Shown here: piece by piece, positions 48,610 through 60,144 of the stretch
How the letters are laid out: each line of letters starts with the position of its first letter
How positions within the stretch are numbered: position 1 is the first letter of the stretch
Source: Alisma plantago-aquatica
Taxonomy: Eukaryota > Streptophyta > Magnoliopsida > Alismatales > Alismataceae
NCBI GenBank assembly: GCA_963693085.1
Contig: OY856411.1
Location: 1,349,534,050 to 1,349,598,049, forward strand
Direction: 5' to 3'
DNA length: 64,000 bases
Translations under genes and position numbers: made by a program
Notes under the pieces: model-generated
Told to the model about the DNA's origin: nothing
Database searches by the model: none
Seen by the model: the letters and a program-made list of their open reading frames with translations, nothing else

Positions 48610-51489
48610 TGTCACGGAACTGTTCTTACCCCAATCCCAATCCTACTGCCTAGACAGTAGAAAAAGGATTGAAGCGCCCGTCCCTGAGTGGCCCCATAAG
48701 ATCAATCACACTGGCATATACAATAAGAAATAAATAACTCAAAAACTGGATAATTAAAGAACAAACTAACCCAATATGGAGATATAACTGATTTGTCTTC
48801 ATCATCAGAGTATGTAGAGTGCGGAAGCGATCTTATTCAATATTCCATTTGTATTGCCTAAATCAATAAAATCGAGACACAATCATGCAATTGCACGGTA
48901 CGCTATCAAAATCAAGCAAAACAGTTTATAAGAAAATAGGTATACTTGGCAGGACTTATATTTCAAAGAATAATATGCAATTTGCAAAACCAACATTTAT
49001 TCGACAAGCTTTTCAAGCAAATCAACTTTTATTACGAATTCCCATTATGCTGTAATTCAAGAAGCATGCTTATATATTTTGTATGACTCTATTACCCCAA
49101 CGCGATGGGGAAGGTCACTAGGCCCCTTTTCACCATAGGAACATAGGAAGCCAATGTACAAGTCCCACTTCCAAATGAGGGGGTTGTTGTACTCAATATC
49201 CACATTATCAACATTATCAATATCATCATCATCATTATCAATATACGGGCAGTCATAATGGGCATGCAATTTATATTTTCATGTTTTTCAAAATATAGTA
49301 TAGAAAAACAGAAGACTAATCATAGGGAACAATAGCTCATCCAAGTAAATAGCCAAGTATACAATCAAGAGATACATAACAGTATCTACAATACAATCAA
49401 GGAGGATTCATATAATAGCGTACCTTTCACCGAAGATTTTAAGTATAGATCACGAGTAATAGGTCGATCCTTTGAGTTAGATCCTAAAACATAATATTTG
49501 GATCAAGGGTCAAGACCAAGATATTTGGATATCATGTTGTAATATTCAAGATTAGGGTTACACTTTCCTAGGTCAACCTTAGGGTTAGATCATCCACTTA
49601 TGATTAACCAATATTTCAATTTGTCCATCATTATTTCAAATATCAAGTATTTTCAAGTGTGAATGACTTTCCTAGGTTTCTAGGATCATATGTGTTAACC
49701 CTAATTTATGGTCATTATATAAGTCCTCATATCATTTCTAGATTATCATCATGATAACTAATATCATTGGTATTCAAGATTACATCAAGTCTCAATTAAT
49801 ATTAAGAGTAAATCAGGGATCAACTTTAAGGTCAATAGATCAAGATATGCCACATGATTTAGATCAATCATATTGTTAAGATGTCATCATCATATTAAAG
49901 ATTGGATCAAGTCAACAAATATAGATCTAGATCCTTAATGGGTCAAGTATGATTTTATATCCTCAATATGAATATTAGAGTCAAGAATTAGGGTTTTCAG
50001 TGGTTTAGTCAATATTAACCATCAACAGAGTCATTTAGACAATTTACATAATCAATAGATGAAGATTTAGGTGAATCAGTGATCATAGTTTAGAATCAGG
50101 TTTCAAAAGTATTTTTAATGTATTAACTGGATTTTTCTGATCAAAATTGACTACTTGTTCATAATATTTGGAGCTAGGATGTATTTTATATGATTAAAAC
50201 AAGATCTAGGCATTTAATTGAATATTTTCCAAGGAGCGAGATAAAATACCTTATTTCATGAAAAGTTTGATCATTGGATGCTTATTGGATGCCTCATATC
50301 ATGCCACGAGGCTCTCTGGTCTAGGGTCTGGCTCAGGCCTTTGATTTGGCCGGTTCACTCCTCTAATAAGCTGGTTCAAAGCTTGATTGATCGGTTTATC
50401 TTGGGTTGGCTGCAACTAGATGGACCGGTGGTTCACGGGACCATCTCTCTCACGCAGCACACCTTCGCGAGCCCAGAAATAGGGCGGAGGGCCTCGCCGG
50501 CATAGAGGAGGTCTCAGAGTAGGAGAGGGTAGGAGCGGATGTGAGCATGCTGGCCCAGTCCGCCGCCACCTCGCGGACTTAGAGAGGGCCAAAGAAAGGG
50601 GAGAGGAGGTGAGCAGCAGGAGCGCCCGAGGGTGGTCGTGCGGTGGCTTTGCTGCTTGGGCAGCTAGAGGTCGGGGCAAATTAAGGGCATTTCGAGGCAC
50701 GACGGAAAGCACAAAGGAGGGTCGAGGTTTCGTGAGGTCATTGCGAGCATCGGGGGGTGTTTATATATAGTTGGGGGCTAGGTTTTTAGGGTAGACCGAG
50801 ATCTAGATGTAGCCCAGCCGCCGGAGTGAGAAAGGAAGGGTGAGGGATGCCTTTTGGAGGCACAACAGAGGACGAACGATGGTCAAAAATAGGGCTAGAT
50901 CGGTTTGAAATAGTGAGGAGGGTCTTTTTGTCCGCTCAGAATTTTGAATCGAGTCCTCTTGGGGCTGATTGCCCCTTTGGGCCGCAATTACACCTTCCCG
51001 CAATCAGCGGGAGGTAGAAGATAACCCCCGGGCCATTAGATCGACCTCTAATCCGCGGGAGGGAGCATCCAAGGGCTGAGATCGCCCCCAGATACTTTCC
51101 CTAGGATTGCTGACATGGAAAAGCCAATAAAAGGCAATTATAAAGGGATTTCGAGCACAAAAACTTCTAAAATTCATAGAAACTTATAGGAATGTCCAAA
51201 TGACCTCAAATTTGGACCAAATCTTCAAAATAATGTGGGAAATATTTAGAAAATGTTTGAAAATCAAAAGACAAAGTTTGATTGACCAATTAGATTCTTT
51301 GGACAAAGTGATGAATGAATCCAATTTGAAGTGTTATAATGAGTATAAAATCAACATTGGTCACCATATTTTGTATTTGAGTCTCAAATTCGATTATGTA
51401 GACAAGAAAAAGAATTGGGACCATAAGTGAGTTTAATTAGGGCAGATTTGGATTTAATTCAAACTTATGCAAAATTCCACTTTGTCACA
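48610..51489 (-). repeat. LARD-like element 5' LTR, copy B (2,880 bp, complete)
   Basis: Directly follows the primer site. It has an extra ATC in the short ATC run near 49,225 and a number of private changes. The 98-codon minus-strand frame at 50,416-50,712 lies in the CpG-rich leader and is not conserved in the other two full-length LTR copies. Confidence 0.93.
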
Positions 51490-51625
51490 GAATATGTGGT
51501 AGAGCATGATGATGTAAGCACTTTGTAATCCGTGAGGACTTGTATCTAAACATTTTTGCAAATTTGGCGCTTAACGAAATCAATTTTAATTTTTAGTGTT
51601 TTCAGGTAATCTGTTTTCTTAATGT
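51490..51625 (+). mobile_element. LTR-G, last visible part
   Basis: Resumes after the GAATA duplicate. AAATCAATTTTAATTTTTAG and GGTAATCTG match, in reverse complement, the segment 58,640-58,720. The true end (GCGTCACA, seen at 58,597 in antisense) is missing; the sequence departs near 51,625. Confidence 0.6.
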
Positions 51626-52208
51626 TGTTTCCAAGGTTAGTTTGGAGTTATCTCATGGCCTATGGCACGAGGCATCACAGTTTCTTCCCCCTCAACCTCG
51701 TGTCCCCTAATTCTATTGAAATCTTGTTACATGGGAGTTTCTCTTTATCGTTGTCCACCCAAACCACCTTTGGTGTTTCTTGGTGGTTGGTGTGCAGGGG
51801 AGAAATAGAGGAGATGATAAGAGGAGGTGAGGAAAAGATATGAGGTGTAGAGCTTAGAGCTTGAAAGAGAAAATATGAAGAATATCATTGTCTACACATG
51901 GAGTTTTGTGTAATTAGCACGCTTCCCACATCTCACTATCTAGTTCAAGGTTAATGTCCATCCTCATGATTCAGATACTGAGTTTCCAAACATTGATCTA
52001 TGATTCAAATTCATATTCTCACATAGTTGTCAATTCAAGAAGATGATTCCTTTGATCAATTAGATGTCATTGGTTGTAGCACCTAGGCTCACCACCCAAG
52101 GCTCTAGTAGAGTTTTAGGAATGATGATGTGGGTCCCACATTTGGGACATCATTGCTCAAGACTTCCATACCACTTGACCATGTGGGGCCCACATATTAG
52201 GGTTTTTT
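51626..52208 (-). mobile_element. Interior of minus-strand Gypsy element 'H', start only
   Basis: Lies downstream (minus strand) of the primer site at 52,209-52,220. No gag motif recognised. It contains a partial second copy of the LTR edge at 52,075-52,130 (TGTAGCACCTAGGCTC...). The 73-codon frame at 51,622-51,843 has no motif. Confidence 0.45.
52129..52193. promoter_or_regulatory. Two GTGGGNCCCAC palindromes
   Basis: GTGGGTCCCAC at 52,129-52,139 and GTGGGGCCCAC at 52,183-52,193, 54 bp apart. Both fit the class I TCP factor consensus, each inside a longer ATGTGGG...CCCACAT inverted repeat. Use by a TCP factor is inference. Confidence 0.45.
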
Positions 52209-52220
52209 GCTCTGATACCA
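52209..52220 (-). promoter_or_regulatory. Primer-binding site of Gypsy element H
   Basis: GCTCTGATACCA on the plus strand (TGGTATCAGAGC on the element strand), two bases from the LTR start at 52,223. Confidence 0.9.
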
Positions 52221-52222
52221 TT

Positions 52223-55200
52223 TGTAATGCCCGAGCCCACTACCCAAGGCTCTAGTAGAGTTTTGGGAATGACAACTAGAGCCACAAACCACCACTGGCC
52301 TCAAGACCTGGGATGTTATATTAGCTCTCTACATCAGGCAAATATGTTTCTTCATGATCCATGTCTTGGTAATTCTACTTGGAAACAACTTAGTCTTCTA
52401 GCATTGGAGTATCTTGGATTATTTGCATATTTGGTTGTGTGCCACTATGAGAAACATATCTTTTATAGAAAATCATTCAGCCAGTTGTGTCTGTAATGTT
52501 TCCTCCTTAGTCGTCCATGGCCTATCAAGCAAATAGTGATTTCTTCTGGAAACTACTTCAATGATAGTAGCCACTGAGTTGGGGACTCAGTTGATCATTA
52601 CATTTTCCTTCAACATACTTCATGATACAAGCTTCAATGAAAATGCCCCTCCAAGTACATATATGTCGGTAGAAGAAAATCCTATGATGTCCATAACATA
52701 AGTCACTTGGCTTGGAGGAACATCACAAAACACGATATACACATAAACCAGATAACTAAAACATTTTGCATTAATTAGAGATATATATTCACACAATGTT
52801 CTTCAGAAGAGAAAATTTATAATGTCAGTCATCTCATCTTTAAAATAAAATCTAATACATGAAAGGTAGAAGAGATCTAAGGCATAAATCTCCTCTGAAA
52901 ACTTGTTATTAGATCTTCTAAGGTGTAGATGGCACCCCACCAACTAAGTCTTAGGAACTTCTACTTTGAAGCACTCACTTCAAATTCATTTGCTCCTTGA
53001 TCTAAGGACATCTTGTCCCACAACCATGCAAAAATAGAGCACACATCATTAAGCGACATTATACACATAATAAGGAAAGAAAATATATATAAATGACTTG
53101 AGAGAAATCTTGACATGAATCTGACTTAAGAATTCCTGAGTACATTAATCTTATAATATGAAGAATTGAGAAGTAAATATATGCATCTTCCTATGACGCC
53201 CACTTAAGAGCACATGATTGCTAGGAAAACCCATAATTTGCATGAATGCCCGTGATTTGGCTATAAAAGCCGATAATTGGCATGAATGCCCATACCAACC
53301 CCTTGAGTTTCATGATTTGAGAAGCATATAAAAATTGGTTCAATTCCAATTACATTAACATTAATATTACGATGAACATAAATTAAATCTTGAACTTAAA
53401 TCTTTAACATGATGGATTCATCCCTCTTAACACTTCGACTTTATTCCATTAATCATTAATCATTAATCACAATCTCTATTCTTAATGAGCATGATAATGA
53501 TAAGACATATGATATATAAATCATCGCACAATTTATACAATGAACATGACATAGAACATTGAACTTGAAATTGAAAGCATAATTCCTAAATCATACATCA
53601 CATACAATTCGACCAATGTACATATGTATAGTGGCATGACCCACTCACAAGGAGAAAAGAAATCCTAATTTAGTTCCTCTAATCTCAAGTCAATCCTAGG
53701 TTTCCTAAAATTAACATCACTTGTATTAATTATCAACTTGATCAACATCCTAAAGTCATTATTAGAAAAAAAATGGTTTGACATTATCGATTTAGAGTTT
53801 GAAAACCTAAAAGTCAGATTCCTCATCCAAAATCCTTTCCAATGAGTATTTTTGGTTCATGCTAACATTAGATGAATTAGTTATGATTTTTCAAACACTG
53901 GCCAATCAGGACTAAGGAAACCATAGGCATGACAATTACTTAAATGAATATCAATTCGATGTAAATGACAGGCGTAAAGACTGAAGTACATAGTACATGT
54001 TACATTTAAATTACAAAATAGAGGGTAGGAAGGTCATTTAGTTTTCAATCAAATCGCTCATCAAGTTGGTAGTGACATTCAAAACCCCCAAAACACCGTT
54101 GTGAGATAAATTATATGATCATCTCAGTAGGAGCAAAATTGTGAAAAGGGTATCTTGTTCAGATGTTCATTGAGAGACTAGAAAATTAGGGTTGTAGGAG
54201 CTTGATCCCTATGAACCATACTTCACGAAGGTCGGGAATAAGGATAAACTGATGCCATATCTGAGGAATTGGAATCATGTCAGCCCCAGTAATCCTTTCC
54301 TCATAGGTCAGAGATACTTGGATGTCCAAGCAGCTCCCTCACCATGGCCATCCACAACAAAAGACGAGAACCAGAAAAGGTAAAAGAAACTGACCAGAGT
54401 TGGGCTCGAGCATGCTCGCATGATGATGACTACACAACTCGAAGCTTCAAAGCACACTGCAAAGGCCTCAAGCCAATAGGTGCACCCCTAGATGGTGAAG
54501 CAACAATTATCTTCAGAAACAAAGGGTTGTTGGAGGGAACAAGAGCTTCCACATGATTTCTTCTGGTCTTCATGATGCCAGGAAGTGTTGAGGGGGGTAG
54601 AACATCTAGGTGGAGGTATAAACATCATTCAGAGTTTGGTGGAGTCTGAATTTGTTATTGTTGGTCGTAGGAGGAGTGGAAGTAAAGTGCAGGTTTGTGG
54701 GTCAGGGTTGTAGGGGAGACTTAAGGGCATAAAACTAAAGTATTTATGCTACTCTTTGATCCACAGTCGTGTGCAAAGAGTTTCTTATATAGATTAGGGT
54801 ATGGGATATCAAAACTTGGAGATGGTAGCCTTTGAATGCTTCAAATCATGGTGGGACATGGATTCTTTCCTGAGGTGTCTAGATCAAGGACTCCCCAAGT
54901 GTTACAGATTAGGTGGATTGAATCATAAAAACACGGTGAAAATAGAGTTGTGTTCCATTGGTGTCGGGACTCATAATAGCACAGATTGAGAAGGCAAGAA
55001 GTTTGATGCCTATAAAGTCATTTGGATGCATGACTCTAGCGAGGGGGTGGAAACTCGTGGGGTCAGATTGTCTGACCCGGGACAGAACTCAACAAAGCTA
55101 TGTGACTTAGAAATTAAATGTGAGTTTAGGTTGAATAAAATAACTCAATGACATTTGATTGACAACTATATGGAACCTATCATAATTTGTTTAGATGGTC

Positions 55201-55560
55201 AAACCAAATAAAAATGGCCTCAAATTTGAAACACAAGCTAAATGGTAAATATAAAGTCTCCTTATTCAGTTAGATTGGGTTTTCCTAAACCTTTATTCAA
55301 TAATATCATACATGCCATTATCTTAAAGTATATGTATTAAACTATGAAATAACATGATTTATCCTTTCCTTAAAAAATAAACGAGTTAAATTTTGAGGTT
55401 TAGATTATAGTGCATTATTTTCCATGTTAAAGTATATTGAATTAACCATCATCGCAAAAAGAGTAAGTATTGCTTAGTTTTTGGAGTTTGCTTTAAGAAT
55501 TATATTTGGGTCTAAACGTCACGTTAGGTTTTATTTGATACATGAAATTTAAAGGCTCAT
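52223..55560 (-). repeat. Gypsy element H 5' LTR (right edge approximate)
   Basis: Plus-strand start TGTAATGCCCGAGCC, i.e. ...GGGCATTACA on the element strand, a typical Gypsy LTR end next to the primer site. A minus-strand TATA is at 54,781-54,793. The U3 side near 55,210 resembles that of the LARD-like LTR (GGCCTCAAATTTG). I cannot fix the outer edge; 55,560 is an estimate. Frames at 52,227-52,496, 54,344-54,556 and 54,801-54,989 show no motif. Confidence 0.55.
54781..54793 (-). promoter_or_regulatory. Probable TATA box of Gypsy element H LTR
   Basis: Minus strand TCTATATAAGAAA, placed like the TATA of the LARD-like LTR relative to its U3. Confidence 0.45.
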
Positions 55561-55830
55561 AATTAGGGTTTCCTATGAAGGATCCATTCATGAGTTTAAA
55601 CTTTGAGGATGTTAAATCAACCTAGTCAAAGATCTAGATGTCTACAAATATTTGGTGTTTATCAATCTCAGGGGAAGCTTCAAAGGAAAAGACGTCAAAA
55701 TCCAAGGAGAGCATATGTCATTCTAAGTCAAGGGATATCATGTTTTTGTCATTAATTTTTTCTATACCTTGTTTTTGTTTATCATTCAAGTTGGGCATGT
55801 GAGTCTCCCATGCTCCAACTTGTTGGAGAG
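55561..55830. other. Unassigned AT-rich stretch before the right short LTR
   Basis: No motif found. It ends in CTTGTTGGAGAG, a purine-rich word that could be the polypurine tract of the plus-strand short-LTR element. Confidence 0.35.
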
Positions 55831-56027
55831 TGTTAGAAGTAAAATTCATATCGCATCACATCATATCATACATAGGCTGAAGTCTATAGGCCCATTTAGA
55901 GTCTAGTAAGGTATGGAAGTCTCTAGAGTATTGTTCACATTCTCCTATATAAAGGATATGACTTTTCTTGTATCTAACACATCGTCAATACATTATCAAT
56001 ACATCATCTTATCATTTCCCTTCTACA
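55831..56027 (+). repeat. Old short LTR-like repeat, right copy (197 bp)
   Basis: TGTTAGAAGT...CTTCTACA, with near-inverted ends and a TATA-like CCTATATAAAGG near 55,953. It pairs with 26,187-26,383. The base after it continues the Copia integrase relic broken at 26,186. Confidence 0.6.
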
Positions 56028-57590
56028 TGTTGTATGGGGTAGTGGCTTCATGAATAAGGCCAAGTTCCTTACAAATTTGTTTAATTTTATTTGAGGTACA
56101 CTCACCTCCTATATCATATCTAATCCTCTCAAGGTTCTTATCAATTTGTTTTTCTACATGTGACTTATAAACTCTAAGTTTTCTCCATTTGCTCATCTTT
56201 AGTTTTCAATAAGTAAATACATAAATATTTGGACAAAGCACTATTGAATGTTACAAACTAGTGCATGCCATCACGAGTAAGACATTATATGGATCACATA
56301 TATCGGTATGAATAAGCTCAAGTAGAGATGTTTTCCTTTCTACTATTTTGAAGGTTTATTAAAAAAACTTATCTTGAAAATATATTTGGCATCTAATATC
56401 ATTAGAGATAGGAGTCTTAGGAATGAAGTCCATGAAAAGTACTAATACAATTATCATTTATATGAGGGATACCATTATATGAAGGAATGTTAAGCTTAAT
56501 TAAACCTCCATAGGAGTACCCAACACCTATGTATGAAGAAAATATAGATATTACAGCTTTGTTCTCATGACTCAATAGAGTATAACCAGACGACATAATA
56601 AGGAACTCACTAACAAGTTTTTTTTAAAACTAGAAACATGTAAAATATTTTACAGTCTAAGGACTTTCCCATATGTGAGATTCAAGTCCAAATATCCTTT
56701 ACAAACAATTTGTTTCATGGATATATCATCCCCCTAAGAGATCACATAATCATTGTCTACCTGATAGGTTGAAAAGATAGAATGAATGTAGCATATGTGA
56801 GAAACCACTACAAAGTCCAGCCACCCACTATCATGAGAAGAAAGTAAAAAAAACAAAAATAAGAGGATTTGTGGTATCTAACATTTTTAGAAGAGTATGC
56901 ATCAACTCTTCATAATTATCATGTTCACTTACGCATTCTTAGGGGTCTAGTGAGTGTGAGTTGGCTTCTGTTAACCTTTATAGTCTTTGCAAATAGTAGC
57001 AAGACGTCCAGGCTTGCTGCATGCACAACGATTGTGTTTTCTCCTAGAATCAAAGTTCTTATTATGACCGGGCTTCTTGGAATCATTGAAAGATTGCTTG
57101 GACTTAGTATTAAAATTATTTGGTATCTTCTTGGATCCTAGTAGGTTGACAAGAAGAATCATACTTACATCCTTTCCTCTATTATTTTGTTTTAAGTTTG
57201 AAGGGTTTTTACAAGAGAGGATAAGGTTAAACCATCATATTGTATATGTACCATTAAACAAAAGAATATAACCTTTGAGCCCAGAGTCTTGCATTCCAAA
57301 TTTGTCATCTAAAACTTGTCAAATATCAAGGGAAAAAAATAGCTTGTGGTAAATATTATAAATCTTATCGAATAGAGAGCCTACCATGATAAATAAATTC
57401 TATTTCTTTAGGTGATTTGGTAGAAGATAAAGAAGGATCACTATATAGTGTGATAAGTAAATGAAAAGAACTAGAAATAGAATAATAATATGAGACATTG
57501 CTCAAGCGGTGTGATAGTTGATTTGAAACACAAAGAAGTAGCCAAAACTTCATTTTTTTGCTGCCACTGTTTAAATTGAAAAACATGAAT
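56028..57590 (-). pseudogene. Decayed Copia 'C1' 5' half (gag, integrase N-part)
   Basis: Minus strand. At 56,110-56,028: GGE.TSNKIKQICKELGLIH then EATTPYN, the integrase core up to its TTPYN motif, where the insertion begins. Upstream (57,162-56,971) is a basic stretch with a degenerate gag knuckle (RCACSKPGRLATIC; the first Cys and the His are replaced by Arg). The frame at 57,586-57,365 is in the gag region without clear motifs. Stops and shifts throughout. It belongs with 23,812-26,186: the two halves together give gag-integrase-RT-RNase H with no overlap. Confidence 0.82.
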
Positions 57591-58481
57591 ATTTTTGGTT
57601 TAAGTTTAGTATGTCTTCTATTTTCATCATGGCTAGGGTCTAAATTATGAAAACAATATAAGATTCAAGTTAATGACAATAAGCATTGGCCAAAAATGTG
57701 ACTTTCTCTTCACTATTGTTGGAAACTATTACAATATCTAATTACTATTTTAGATAACTTTCTCAAATAGGGTAGAACATAATCCAATAAAAAATAAAGA
57801 ACCTACATTTAGAGTTTACACAGGCTATGGGTGAAGACTTATCAAGTAGAATACTATCATGAAGAATTTTTTTGTTGATCCTAAGTGTGAGTTTCCCAAA
57901 GGTTTGCCTCCCAGATTCAAATAACCCATGCATCCGGTATTTCCTTCTAGTATTAGCAAGAGGATAATTTCAACTATCTATTAGCCCTTGGACATCTCTA
58001 TAAAAGAAATCACAAGTTCACAAGTATGCACAAAAATAGGAGAAAGAGAAGATAAGATGAGTTGAAAGTAGTGTTGACATTGCAAGATATGGCAAGGCAA
58101 GATGATCACACATAATAGTAGCATGCATCAATCAAAAGAACAATTGTTACATACATTTAGCTATTGGTGTTTAGGTGTTTCTCAATGTGTTAAGAAATGG
58201 TTGTGAAGGGTCTACTTTATAGATGGACCAAGCCCATGAATATCGACACCCAACTAGCCATTTTTTCTCTAATCAATAATGACATATGAGTGCCAAAATT
58301 CAAAAATATATGAGGAGAGTTGGATCAAACAAAATGGCTGATGAACCTAGATTGAAGATGTTTAAAATGTTTTTTAAAAGGAGTTAAAATTTTGGGCAGC
58401 TCAAGGCTTGTATTTCTAAGGTAATAAATAAATTTAGTCCTCCAAGACTATTAAAACGTTCAACTTTCTAAGACAACTAAG
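57591..58481 (-). mobile_element. Decayed Copia C1 leader and 5' LTR
   Basis: 58,240-58,480 resembles the 3' LTR at 23,330-23,570. No primer site can be recognised between 57,900 and 58,240, probably through decay. The outer end is cut at about 58,482. Confidence 0.55.
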
Positions 58482-58596
58482 GGGTTGTTTAGTATGAGGG
58501 AAATGACAAAAAAGGGAAAATGTTCGACATATTTGGTTGTACAAAGTGAGGAATATAAGGGAAGGGATGGAAATGAAAGGGAAGAAAGAGGACAAA
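58482..58596. other. Short unassigned fragment
   Basis: Begins GGTTGTTTAGTATGAGGG, similar in style to the ends of small DNA transposons, but no matching inverted end or target duplicate is visible. Confidence 0.3.
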
Positions 58597-59799
58597 TGTG
58601 ACGCTCTGCGCCACACAAAATTAGATTACTCAAAATAAAACATAGAATTAATACTAATTACCAGATTACCAGAAATCACAAGAAATTAAAACTGATTTCA
58701 CATATCCACCTCAAGTGGAAAAATATTGCATTTGAGTCCACAAAGCCACTTGTATCATATCATCTGCCAAAAGATTATTACTAAATATTGTTCATTGGCT
58801 TACTGGCCATAACCTGTCACATGTGATAACCTGTTCGTATGCATACATGCCATATTGTACAATAAAGGCATACAACCAAAACATCATCTTGATATACAAC
58901 ATCTACAAAACTCCCCCCCTCCCAAGGACATGAGAGTACATATACAACACATGGGACTCTACTATAAAACACAAGAAACTTATCCAACCTTTACTCAACT
59001 ACTACTCCTCTTGCTGCTCAACCTCAACAACACGATCTCTACCTCTTCGTGCACGACCACCTAAAAGATGAGGAAACCCACAAGGTGAGACCAAACATCC
59101 CAACGAGAGATATAACTCTTTGCCAACATATGCTATAAGCACATGTAAACTAAAGCATACAGATAACACATATTATCAGGTTTAGCAGATTCAACTAAAT
59201 GATATATAATACTGATAATGCAGATTAAACAAACTAGGCAGTTATCACTAAGTAGTAGAATAATTAATACTTTAAGAAGGAATATGAAGAACATGTATAA
59301 CAGTTGATTTCTCTTACCATATTATAATTCAAGAAATTAGTACAAAGATAAGGCAAGTGGTCATCCAATGTTATTTGTATTTGACCCTAAGCAAATGCAC
59401 TTCATAGTTGTGTTACATCTTTTATTATGCCCTGAGAAGATGAGGTATACCACTCATGCTCCAACTGACCACTGCTAAGTTGAAATCAGTTTCATACAAG
59501 ATCTAGGAGGAGCTAGACTCTTATGATCTCTCCACACCCTTGGTCAGTCCGAGTCCGCCACAGTGACATATAAAGTCCAACTACAAAACAGCCTAGCCTG
59601 CCTTGGTATATAGGCACAACACTAGTAAAAACTAAGTTACAACCGCAGATGCACTCTTGTTGAGGTATGACCACATCCATCCTCAAAAGATATCATATAC
59701 ATATACTATATCACATCATTGAGATATGACCTCGATCGTTCTCCTACCATGGTATGACCTCAGCCAATCCTGTGAAATGCATATACTCAACATTATACG
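58597..59799 (-). mobile_element. LTR-G fragment in antisense
   Basis: The plus-strand edge TGTGACGCTCTGCGCC gives an LTR end ...GCGTCACA on the minus strand. Reverse-complement matches: 58,981-59,100 to 6,960-7,080 (CTCACCTTGTGGGTT, CATCTTTTAGGTGG), and 59,560-59,620 to the ACCAAGGCAGGCTAG stretch at about 6,507-6,521. More diverged from 5,367-7,299 than copy B is. Cut on the right by S3. The 69-codon frame at 58,855-59,064 is not a gene. Confidence 0.75.
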
Positions 59800-60144
59800 T
59801 GTTGGCTAAATTGGACATTATTATAATCCCTTTGTTTTGATGATGACAAACATTTCATCCTTGTGGATCTAACGTGCTACTTGAGTGTTGCAGGAACAAG
59901 GTGGATGACAACCCTTTTGGAAGATCTATATGCTTCAAAATGCCTTAATATCATGATTGTAATCAAATGTAAATACTTGTACAAGATATATAATGTAAAA
60001 GTACTTAGACATCATGTAAATCAAGTGTTAGAGCCTCCCTAGTCAATCATAACACTTAGATAGGTCATCCCCTACAATAGTGTCACAACTGCACACTCAT
60101 ACGCACACTTAGTATCTAGTTCAAAACATTGAACCAGGGTCAAT

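Larger units (their letters stand above)
36318..48889 (+). repeat. 36.3-kb-period duplication, right copy (B)
   Basis: Counterpart of 1-12,575. Here the sequence continues without a break on both sides: leftward into the rest of the CACTA element (to 29,623) and rightward through the second LARD-like LTR (to 51,489). Copy B is therefore the undisturbed arrangement, and the right edge of homology is a breakpoint present only in copy A. Confidence 0.95.
43615..51489 (-). mobile_element. LARD-like LTR element, complete, 7.88 kb
   Basis: 3' LTR 43,615-46,491, interior 46,492-48,609, 5' LTR 48,610-51,489. Perfect 5-bp target duplicate GAATA at 43,610-43,614 and 51,490-51,494. Primer site (minus strand) TGGTATCAGAG at 48,607-48,597 and purine tract AAGGAGGGAAGGA at 46,504-46,492. 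Two 2.88-kb LTRs enclose only 2.1 kb without coding sequence, which fits the LARD class of large non-autonomous LTR elements; the Gypsy-like ends (...GTGACA) suggest mobilisation by a Gypsy relative. The LTRs differ at about 25-30 positions by eye (near 1%). Confidence 0.93.

Noticed and set aside
54344..54556. 70-codon frame with a codon-like texture
   Set aside because: Sits in the transcribed leader of LTR H, no motif; probably chance.
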